Part shown: positions 1-4,795 of the stretch, piece after piece
Position numbering within the stretch: position 1 is the first letter of the stretch
How the letters are laid out: each line of letters starts with the position of its first letter
Assembly (NCBI GenBank): GCA_026414955.1
Contig: JAOAIA010000055.1
Coordinates: 307 to 9,027, forward strand
Source of the DNA: Candidatus Bipolaricaulota bacterium
GTDB taxonomy: Bacteria; Bipolaricaulota; Bipolaricaulia; RBG-16-55-9; DRXL01
Length of the DNA: 8,721 nucleotides
Reading direction: 5' to 3'
Position numbers and translations under genes: made by a program
Notes under the pieces: generated by a model
Database searches by the model: none
What the model was told of the DNA's origin: nothing
What the model saw: only the letters and a program-made list of their open reading frames with translations

Positions 1-1953
1 GCTGGTCACGGTGTATTGGAACTGCGTTTGGCCGCAGACCCGGGGGATACCGATGGGCAGCGTCACGCCGTCGTCGAATTTGTCCCGGTCGGCGACGTTC
101 GCAGATGGGTCAATATTCGTGACGCCATCTGCATCGGGCAGCAAGTCGGCATCGTTCTCGAAGCTGACGTCCGGGCCGAGCCAAGCGAGCTTCTTAGGCT
201 GTAGATGTTTTGGCCCCTGGGGCAGACCCGTGGCGGGGTCAAAGACCGTCGGGAATTTGGCCGGGACAGTCGGGTAGGCATCCATCGCTTTTCCTGAGTG
301 ATTGGTGCTATCCGGAGCGTCGCCGAGGTCGGCAGTGGCCTCACCGGGCTTAGCCTTGCACTTGCCCGCCGGGCCAGCTTTGAAGATGGCCTGAATTTCG
401 CTCTGATCGAGGGCGCGGTTGAAGATCTCGACCTCGTCAATTGCTCCTTTGAAGAAGGGCTTGGAGATGACGATCGGATAGCCAGCCCCAATCAAGAGAG
501 GAATGCTGCTGTTAGCATTGCCTGTTCGTGCTCCGCGGGTGAGGACTACATTGCCATCTACGTAAAGCCTAATTTCGGGCGTTCCCGTCCTTTGAACGGT
601 GACAGCAACATGGTGCCACTGACCATCAGCGATATTAGGGCCAGTAGAGACATAGTTTGTGCAATTCGCAGTGAAGGGCGGCCCACCATCGCATATCTGA
701 CTCAAGCCCGCTATGTCGTCGGCGATTTGGAAGCCCAATTGGCCGTTGAAGAGATAGAAGGCATACCCACGGGTATGCACATTGGGATTCTGCGAATCTG
801 GGAAATCGAATCGCTTGTCTACGATTGGCCGAACGCCTGAAGCATCTCCGGGATTGACCTTGACCCAAGCGTCAATCGTAAAGTTGCTGGTTGGGTTTCC
901 GTGGCTGAGGGTTCCAGCCCCATCTGAGACTTCTATAAAGTCATCCGTACCGTCGAACTGGAGCGCACCGCCTACCATCCCAGCAATCGGTGCTGGGCCT
1001 GTCCCTCCGATTGCTCCTGGATTGGAAGTACCGTTATGGGGATCAGGGCCGTGCCCAGGGATTGGATGCGGGATGAGGTTATTGACAGCAGTGCCCGACG
1101 TCTCATCCAGCGGCCACCACTCTTGTAGGCCTGCAGGTGGTTGGATACAGGGGCCAATCAGTGATTTCACAGGCAACCGAAAGATCAAGTATTCTTGATG
1201 GTTACACCCGTTGTTAAATGGTCTATCGCTACCGTTACACCCATACCACATCGGGTTACCTGATCCTACCTGAGTCTGTGCTGCTTGGCCAGCATCATGC
1301 CAAATCCACTTTGGGAAGGGTGATGTGAACTTATTCAATTCTGCACCCGGTCCAGCCGCTGGGTCGAACCCGACTATTCCAGCCCAAAGCCAGGGAGCTT
1401 GCTGACCGACTACAGGGGCTACCCAACCTGATGTGCCACCTGAAGCGTTATTGCAGTTGTTAATATCGGTAGCTAAACCAGTTGGTCCTGGCGCTTGGAC
1501 AAGCGTATCCTTGTCTTGCCCGGTAGCACAGACTTCGAACCCAGGGTCGCCAGTGCGAATGATGGTGCTGCCTATCGAGAACTCGCCTAAGAAGCCTTGT
1601 AGAAGGGTCTCATCACTCCAAGCTGCAATGTAAATATAGTCATTGGAACTTGGAGTGAAGGTGTAGTTATGTACGGTGATGAAGTTATCATCGGCGCCTA
1701 CGCATGTGATTGTTCCTGGTGTAGCAGGGCCGTAGCACAACTGAAACACGTTGTCCACCGTGATGACAGCTTTGACTGTTACTGATGACTGAGCTAGGAC
1801 AATTTGCCCAGAATCCATTGACTGTCCTCGATGAGACATAGCAGGTTTTCCCTGCTCTGATCCCAACATGACCACAAGCGCCAGCAGCAGTCCCAGCGCT
1901 CCCCAACTCCGGGCTGACTTCAGCCAGCCAGCTTGCTTCGTGATGAACACCAT
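1..1953 (-). CDS. Secreted LamG-domain (concanavalin A-like) protein, C-terminus cut by window edge
   Basis: The frame is open for 651 codons, from an ATG at 1953 to the window edge, with no stop. The N-terminus has a basic stretch followed by a hydrophobic segment (about residues 18-31, LGLLLALVVMLG), which I read as a signal peptide or anchor. Residues about 55-265 form a Trp- and Cys-containing beta-rich domain that I cannot name; it ends in YLIFRLPV. Residues about 279-527 are a LamG/pentraxin-like jelly roll. It opens with WWPLDETSG, has LQFDGTDDFIEV, DGQWHHVAVTV and LYVDGN, and ends with GAIDEVEIFNRAL. From residue 542 there is a DLGDAPDSTNHS segment followed by acidic DADLLPDADG and DKFDDGV stretches, as in GEVED-type surface proteins; they may bind calcium. 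The gene probably encodes an envelope or extracellular protein, possibly a carbohydrate binder. The start at 1953 has a strong site, GAGGAGGGTGATTTCC. An in-frame ATG at 2028 behind GAAAGGAGCGTGACC would add 25 residues. The substrate is unknown. Confidence 0.88.
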   Translation of the reverse strand, partial: MVFITKQAGWLKSARSWGALGLLLALVVMLGSEQGKPAMSHRGQSMDSGQIVLAQSSVTVKAVITVDNVFQLCYGPATPGTITCVGADDNFITVHNYTFTPSSNDYIYIAAWSDETLLQGFLGEFSIGSTIIRTGDPGFEVCATGQDKDTLVQAPGPTGLATDINNCNNASGGTSGWVAPVVGQQAPWLWAGIVGFDPAAGPGAELNKFTSPFPKWIWHDAGQAAQTQVGSGNPMWYGCNGSDRPFNNGCNHQEYLIFRLPVKSLIGPCIQPPAGLQEWWPLDETSGTAVNNLIPHPIPGHGPDPHNGTSNPGAIGGTGPAPIAGMVGGALQFDGTDDFIEVSDGAGTLSHGNPTSNFTIDAWVKVNPGDASGVRPIVDKRFDFPDSQNPNVHTRGYAFYLFNGQLGFQIADDIAGLSQICDGGPPFTANCTNYVSTGPNIADGQWHHVAVTVQRTGTPEIRLYVDGNVVLTRGARTGNANSSIPLLIGAGYPIVISKPFFKGAIDEVEIFNRALDQSEIQAIFKAGPAGKCKAKPGEATADLGDAPDSTNHSGKAMDAYPTVPAKFPTVFDPATGLPQGPKHLQPKKLAWLGPDVSFENDADLLPDADGVTNIDPSANVADRDKFDDGVTLPIGIPRVCGQTQFQYTVTS

Positions 1954-2089
1954 GGAAATCACCCTCCTCGTGATAAGATTGAGTAAGTGAAACGACTTGG
2001 TGAGGTCTGTCATCCGATGGCGCAGCATCGTGGGTCACGCTCCTTTCTGTCAGATTTGCCTCGCTGCGTCTGCTGATCCGTCCGATGGC

Positions 2090-2140
2090 CTAAAGACGAC
2101 TCCGTCCGCATGGCGACCGATATGGCTCAACCTGTGACAT
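2090..2140 (-). CDS. Possible 16-residue leader peptide upstream of the LamG gene
   Basis: On the minus strand an ATG at 2140 follows AAGGAGATGATCAAC. That differs at one base from the full 12-base complement of the 16S rRNA 3' end (AAGGAGGTGATC), so ribosome binding is very likely if the region is transcribed. The frame encodes MSQVEPYRSPCGRSRL and stops at TAG (2090-2092). It lies about 136 bases upstream of the LamG start and overlaps a half-copy of the TTGRGCCATA motif (2121-2130). It could be a leader peptide, the remnant of a deleted gene, or a chance ORF. I do not recognise the peptide. Confidence 0.35.
   Translation of the reverse strand: MSQVEPYRSPCGRSRL
2121..2130 (-). repeat. Half-copy of the TTGRGCCATA motif
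   Basis: The minus strand reads TTGAGCCATA here, identical to the downstream block of the full copy at 4769-4795. No GTTAGA block lies at the expected distance. It falls inside the possible leader ORF at 2090-2140. Confidence 0.4.
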
Positions 2141-2164
2141 GTTGATCATCTCCTTGTGTGCTGG

Positions 2165-2183
2165 GGCAGACCCGGGGTCTGCC
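2165..2183. repeat. REP-like palindrome
   Basis: GGCAGACC-CGG-GGTCTGCC is a perfect 8-bp stem with a 3-base loop. Sequences of this GGCAGACC/GGTCTGCC style are scattered through intergenic regions of many environmental genomes, and that is my basis for calling it REP-like. It is not followed by a T run, so a terminator role is weakly supported. Confidence 0.45.
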
Positions 2184-2195
2184 TCTACTCTCTTC

Positions 2196-2218
2196 TATGG
2201 CCCAAGTTCGTCCTTGGG
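2196..2218 (-). repeat. Half-copy of the TTGRGCCATA motif fused to a hairpin
   Basis: The minus strand carries TTGGGCCATA at 2205-2196. Its first bases form one arm of a perfect hairpin, CCCAAG-TTCGTC-CTTGGG (plus strand 2201-2218), followed on the plus strand by TTT. The 12-mer CTATGGCCCAAG is repeated exactly at 2195-2206 and 2236-2247. It may be a weak terminator, a duplicated binding site, or both. Confidence 0.4.
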
Positions 2219-2236
2219 TTTCATCGCCCTTAGGTC

Positions 2237-2263
2237 TATGGCCCAAGAACGGGCGAGTCTAAC
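2237..2263 (-). promoter_or_regulatory. Full copy C of the GTTAGA-N11-TTGRGCCATA motif
   Basis: Read on the minus strand, this is GTTAGA, 11 bases, TTGGGCCATA. It matches the copy at 6565-6591 at 24 of 27 positions without gaps. It lies upstream of the LamG gene in the same orientation as the other two copies relative to their genes, but about 280 bases from the start codon. Possible roles are an alternative-sigma promoter (GTTAGA and CATAGA separated by 17 bp) or a regulator site. Confidence 0.5.
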
Positions 2264-2364
2264 GCTGGTGGTTAGTGACCAGTGACATGGAGTATAAAGA
2301 TGGAGCGTGACAAAAACGTGACAAGACGGAAAGCGCGTCTGGGCGCGCATTTCCGAGGAGTCCC

Positions 2365-2392
2365 TTGACTTGCTATCTTACTATGTTATCAT
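2365..2392 (+). promoter_or_regulatory. Sigma-70-type promoter for the AbrB/PIN cassette
   Basis: A TTGACT -35 box (2365-2370) and a TATCAT -10 box (2387-2392) are separated by 16 bp, each matching consensus at 5 of 6 positions. A start near 2399 would give a leader of about 30 bases containing GGGGTGATC just before the TTG start at 2431. This argues against translation starting at the upstream in-frame TTG at 2365, which is the -35 box itself. Confidence 0.7.
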
Positions 2393-2430
2393 ATTTACAG
2401 ATTTACAGAATTCCAAAAGGGGTGATCTCC

Positions 2431-2730
2431 TTGCCTACGGTGAAAGTTCTGCGGAACGGGCAACTGACGCTGCCCAAGCGCCTGCGCGAACAATTGCACA
2501 TCTCCGAAGGCGATATTCTAGAGGCCGAGATCCAGGCCGATGCGATTGTCCTGAGACCCAAGGTACTGCTGGACAAGGACCAAGCATGGCAGAAGCTGAA
2601 AGCCATCATGGAGCGCGTGGGCCGTCGCCACAAAGGGATTCCCGAAGAGGAGATCGAGCGCGACGTGCTGGAGGCCATCCGCGCGATGCGCCGTGCTAAC
2701 GCTGATGCGAAAGCCAAGAGCCGTGCTTGA
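2431..2730 (+). CDS. AbrB/MazE-type (SpoVT-AbrB fold) antitoxin
   Basis: This 99-residue protein begins at TTG 2431, 7 to 8 bases after AAAAGGGGTGATC. Residues about 2-45 match the swapped-hairpin AbrB/MazE DNA-binding fold: VKVLRNGQLTLPKRLREQL, then a GD turn in SEGDILEAEI and a closing strand IVLRP. The C-terminal half is helical and charged (AWQKLKAIMERV, then EEEIERDVLEAIRAMRR), the usual toxin-neutralising tail. The gene overlaps the start of the PIN gene by 26 bases, the normal arrangement of a VapBC-like pair, so it probably bound the toxin and repressed the promoter at 2365. Since the toxin is broken, this antitoxin is now probably an orphan regulator. The fold assignment is firm; the partner role rests on context. 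Confidence 0.87.
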   Translation: MPTVKVLRNGQLTLPKRLREQLHISEGDILEAEIQADAIVLRPKVLLDKDQAWQKLKAIMERVGRRHKGIPEEEIERDVLEAIRAMRRANADAKAKSRA

Positions 2731-3014
2731 TTTCAGTATCTTGGTCGCGGCCTTTCTGCGGCGTGGTGGAGTCAATGCCAAGGCGCTCCAACGCAGCCAG
2801 AGCGAGTACGCCCTCTGGACGGCATCAGCAGCTGACAATCATCAAGCGCGATCCCAAGGACAACATAGTGTTGGCTTGTGCGCTAGCCGCTCGCGCGCAG
2901 TATCTTGTTACCAAAGATCACGATCTCTTGGACTTGCGTCGTTACAAACGTATAGAGATTCTCTCCACGCCAGAGTTCCTTGATCGTCTGAACCGACTTC
3001 GCGATCAATCATAG
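2705..3014 (+). pseudogene. PIN-domain (VapC-like) toxin, broken by internal deletion and frameshift
   Basis: The N-terminal piece starts at ATG 2705 and reads MRKPRAVLDFSILVAAFLRR, followed by GGVNAKALQRSQSEYALW. This is the first strand and helix of a PIN nuclease, with the first catalytic Asp in VLD; the usual DTN is DFS here. The C-terminal piece is in another frame (about 2829-3014) and reads LTIIKRDPKDNIVLACALAA, then YLVTKDHDLLDL and ILSTPEFLDRL, the conserved end of PIN toxins. The middle segment of about 55-60 residues, which would carry SEAILEEL-like sequence and another acidic catalytic residue, is absent. The junction lies at about 2815-2835. Intact relatives are near 140 residues, so I infer loss of about 170-180 bp with a frame change. 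An assembly collapse is less likely but possible. No active toxin is expected. The last codon is 18 bases from the converging gene at 3033. Confidence 0.85.
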
Positions 3015-3032
3015 GGGTATTAGTAACGAGGT

Positions 3033-3536
3033 TCAGCGGCGTCGCCAGACCCGATAGCTGTGCCATAGCACGAGCGCACCCCACGCTATTAGCGGCCACT
3101 GCACCCACCAAACCCCGCCCCCTCCTTGCACCCCCGGCTCGGAGGGAATACCAAGCTGAGAGAGGTTGAGCAAGACCAACACAACAGCCGCCATCGCATA
3201 GGCCGCAACGTGCGCGTACACCGCAGGCCGCCCCCAGAGACGCTCGCCGAGAGAGTTCCCCAGCGCCCGCAGACGCTCCACTACCCCCATGCTCGGAGCC
3301 GACACGGGCCGGAGCTTGGGCAACGCCCGCTCGAGCACTCTAAGCTCAGACTGGATCGTCACAAACTCTTCTTGGCAGCGCCGACACCCCACCAGATGCG
3401 CGCTCACCCGACGACGCTCCAGCGCTTCTAGCTCGTGCTGCGCATAGCTCAAGAGCTTCGCAAACGACGGATGGCTGCGAAAGCGACGCTCGCGCAGCTC
3501 TCCGTGCAAACTCTGTTCAAAGAGATCGCGCGTCAT
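3033..3536 (-). CDS. Membrane anti-sigma-type protein: HxxxCxxC zinc motif plus 2TM domain
   Basis: This 167-residue protein has an N-terminal cytoplasmic part with H47-x3-C51-x2-C54 (AHLVGCRRC), preceded by the helix LLSYAQHELEALERRRVSAH. That is the hallmark of zf-HC2/ZAS anti-sigma factors, which bind an ECF sigma factor and keep it inactive. After a linker come two hydrophobic segments, at about 106-124 (VYAHVAAYAMAAVVLVLL) and 143-160 (WWVQWPLIAWGALVLWHS). Their pattern, with WPLIAWG, matches the small 2TM domain rather than a single anchor. The start is clear: GGAGG lies 10 bases before the ATG and overlaps the stop of the upstream gene, which suggests translational coupling. It is the last gene of the block headed by the sigma-like gene at 4724, its likely partner. 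No periplasmic sensor domain is visible. Confidence 0.8.
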   Translation of the reverse strand: MTRDLFEQSLHGELRERRFRSHPSFAKLLSYAQHELEALERRRVSAHLVGCRRCQEEFVTIQSELRVLERALPKLRPVSAPSMGVVERLRALGNSLGERLWGRPAVYAHVAAYAMAAVVLVLLNLSQLGIPSEPGVQGGGGVWWVQWPLIAWGALVLWHSYRVWRRR

Positions 3537-3542
3537 AAGTGA

Positions 3543-3959
3543 TCATCCTCCGAGCCGTTCGAGTCGCTCGTGCAGCAGCTTGCGGATTCGGTCGGGATTG
3601 GCCGTGCGCCCAAAGAGCCTGAAAACTGCTTCCCAGCTCAGCTCGCGCCCGCGCAGCCATTCGAGCGTCAGCTCGTGCGCCGAGCGCGGTTCGGGCAGAT
3701 GCATAATGGGCGCGCTGCCGTCGCGGCTCAGATAGTACGCCAAGAAGATTCGCAACTCCTCGCGCAGTCCAGCCATGCCGTCTTGGGCCAGCTGCACACA
3801 CGCCAGACAGATTCGCAGCGCCAACCGGCTCGGCTCGCTCAAGCGCTCCCGCGCTGCCCAGAGCCGATGTAATTGTTCTAAATCTTCGGCGCTGGGCACC
3901 GAACCGTCCAAGAGCGCCGTCCAGATACTTAAGCGCACCTCGTGCGCCCACTCGTCCAT
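3543..3959 (-). CDS. Unknown 138-residue protein between the sigma-like and anti-sigma genes
   Basis: I do not recognise this family. The protein appears all-helical: IWTALLDGSVPSAEDLEQLH, then RLALRICLACVQLAQ with C51 and C54 but no matching His, then LREELRIFLAYYLS, and a C-terminal helix pair RGRELSWEAVFRLFGR and RIRKLLHERLERL. There is no signal peptide and no membrane segment, so it should be cytoplasmic. It is 9 bases after the sigma-like gene and 6 bases before the anti-sigma gene, so it is surely co-transcribed and may modulate the pair. The ATG at 3959 has only a weak nearby site, with GGAG about 20 bases upstream. An ATG at 3969 overlapping the upstream TAA is better placed but opens an Arg/Ala-rich frame that does not look like protein. 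I therefore keep 3959. Confidence 0.72.
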   Translation of the reverse strand: MDEWAHEVRLSIWTALLDGSVPSAEDLEQLHRLWAARERLSEPSRLALRICLACVQLAQDGMAGLREELRIFLAYYLSRDGSAPIMHLPEPRSAHELTLEWLRGRELSWEAVFRLFGRTANPDRIRKLLHERLERLGG

Positions 3960-3968
3960 AGTCTCTCA

Positions 3969-4724
3969 TTATGAGTCAACTCCTTCGGAGCTTGCAAATT
4001 CGTGCTCGTGCTCGCTGATCAGTCTCACGTGCGGGCGGCGTGGGACCTGCGCCCGATAGCGCAAGATCTCTTCCGGCAGCCCCCCAGCACGATAGTACGT
4101 GCGCCGAAACTCTTCGAGCAGACTGTCGAGCGTGCTGCGCGCACTCGCATAGCGCTCGACCAAGAAGCGCTCGAAGAAGTAGTGCGTAATCACGTCAATA
4201 TGGCGGTCTATCTGTTCGTAGAGGAGCTGGGCGTTCTCCGGGTCGAGCACGGGCAGGCAGAGCAAGGCATCTCGAACGCGCTCCCACAGGCGCGCCTTGG
4301 CCTCGCGCAGATGGCCCTCGCGCGTCTGGGGCCGTTTGCTCTGCACCACGCGATCTAAGAGTTCTTTCTCGGAGAGATCGTCTTTCCCTAAAGCCGCGAA
4401 GAACTGGTGGCGCACGATCCCGAAGAGATAGCGCTCGCCGTCGGGCGGGGCTAATTTTTCTCGCGTGCGCTCGCGGAAGACCGCTTGATACGTCCTGACA
4501 TAGACCTCGCTGACGATGTCCACGAGCGGGCTGAAGCTGTCGCGGGCCGCGCCGCGCAGGCGCGCCTCGACGTGCGCGCGCAGGGCGCTCAGCTCTTGGA
4601 CGCTGGAGATCAGCCCGTACTGGGCCAAGAGATGGAGCACCCAGCGCCCGATCTGACGATCATACGTGCGGATGAATTCTTCTTTGAGGTCCTCGGTCCA
4701 GCCCTGGGTAGATTGCAGCCTCAT
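3969..4724 (-). CDS. Divergent ECF-like sigma factor
   Basis: This 251-residue protein starts at ATG 4724 behind AAGGGAGGCGTT. An in-frame upstream start at 4778 is rejected because it has no good site and would overlap the repeat motif. Residues about 67-113 fit sigma region 2: LVDIVSEVYVRTYQAVFRE, then ERYLFGIVRHQFFAALGKDD, comparable to the DLVQETFLR...WLFRIARN pattern of ECF sigma factors. Residues about 146-210 sit where region 4 should be (LWERVRDALLCLP, then YFFERFLVERYASARSTLD, SLLEEFRRTYYR), but the usual helix-turn-helix core is barely recognisable. At 251 residues it is longer than typical ECF factors (about 170-200), with a basic C-terminal tail. The HxxxCxxC anti-sigma-type gene two genes downstream supports the assignment. 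It may recognise the GTTAGA/CATA motif just upstream (4769-4795). An RNA-polymerase-binding regulator without promoter recognition is the alternative. Confidence 0.68.
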   Translation of the reverse strand: MRLQSTQGWTEDLKEEFIRTYDRQIGRWVLHLLAQYGLISSVQELSALRAHVEARLRGAARDSFSPLVDIVSEVYVRTYQAVFRERTREKLAPPDGERYLFGIVRHQFFAALGKDDLSEKELLDRVVQSKRPQTREGHLREAKARLWERVRDALLCLPVLDPENAQLLYEQIDRHIDVITHYFFERFLVERYASARSTLDSLLEEFRRTYYRAGGLPEEILRYRAQVPRRPHVRLISEHEHEFASSEGVDS

Positions 4725-4740
4725 AACGCCTCCCTTGAAG

Positions 4741-4756
4741 GCGTACTGTCGTACGC
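4741..4756. promoter_or_regulatory. Perfect inverted repeat in the leader of the sigma-like operon
   Basis: GCGTAC-TGTC-GTACGC is a perfect 6-bp inverted repeat located 17-32 bases upstream of the ATG at 4724. It lies between motif copy A and the ribosome binding site. It could be an operator or an mRNA hairpin affecting translation of the sigma-like gene. There is no T run, so it is not a standard terminator for the protease gene. Confidence 0.45.
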
Positions 4757-4768
4757 TCCTACTATCTT

Positions 4769-4795
4769 TATGGCTCAAAAGAGGCAGGTTCTAAC
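4769..4795 (-). promoter_or_regulatory. Full copy A of the GTTAGA-N11-TTGRGCCATA motif
   Basis: The minus strand reads GTTAGA, 11 bases, TTGAGCCATA, matching the copy at 6565-6591 at 21 of 27 positions with no gap. The GTTAGA block overlaps the stop codon of the protease gene. The block end is 45 bases from the ATG of the sigma-like gene. If GTTAGA and CATAAA act as promoter elements (17 bp apart), the leader would be about 35 bases. I see no ordinary -10 box between here and the start codon, so this motif is the best promoter candidate for the operon. Confidence 0.5.

Larger units (their letters stand above)
1954..2430. other. Long intergenic region between divergent LamG and antitoxin genes
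   Basis: These 477 bases separate two divergently transcribed genes. They hold a possible 16-codon leader ORF on the minus strand (2090-2140), a REP-like palindrome (2165-2183), a hairpin (2201-2218), one full and two half copies of the TTGRGCCATA motif (2237-2263, 2196-2205, 2121-2130), and the plus-strand antitoxin promoter (2365-2392). There are also four GTGAC words (2275, 2282, 2307, 2318) and a GC hairpin, GCGCG-TCTGGG-CGCGC (2333-2348), flanked by AAA and TTT. I see no tRNA and no recognisable riboswitch. A -10-like TATACT on the minus strand (2296-2291) has no good -35 partner. Confidence 0.7.

Noticed and set aside
298..840. Plus-strand open frame of 180 codons
   Set aside because: It is antisense to the LamG domain, where the minus frame shows clear family motifs.
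1954..2160. Cyclic-di-GMP or other riboswitch in the LamG leader
   Set aside because: Fragments such as GGCCTAAAG recall known riboswitch words, but the conserved core and pairing were not found on either strand.
217..2174. 14-base identity CTGGGGCAGACCCG at 217-230 and 2161-2174
   Set aside because: One copy is inside the LamG coding frame and the other in a REP-like palindrome. A single 14-base match in a window this size is not strong evidence of relation.
2275..2322. Four GTGAC words as possible iterons or operator
   Set aside because: The spacing is irregular (7, 25, 11) and the word is short, so it does not support an origin or a defined operator.
2365..2430. Upstream in-frame start for the AbrB-type antitoxin
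   Set aside because: The start would be the TTG of the -35 box, and the region is AT-rich promoter. The ribosome site is directly before the TTG at 2431.
3517..3969. Alternative minus-strand frame with a well-placed ATG overlapping TAA
   Set aside because: The product is Arg/Ala-rich with low-complexity character, while the frame starting at 3959 has ordinary protein composition and ends with correct coupling to the next gene.
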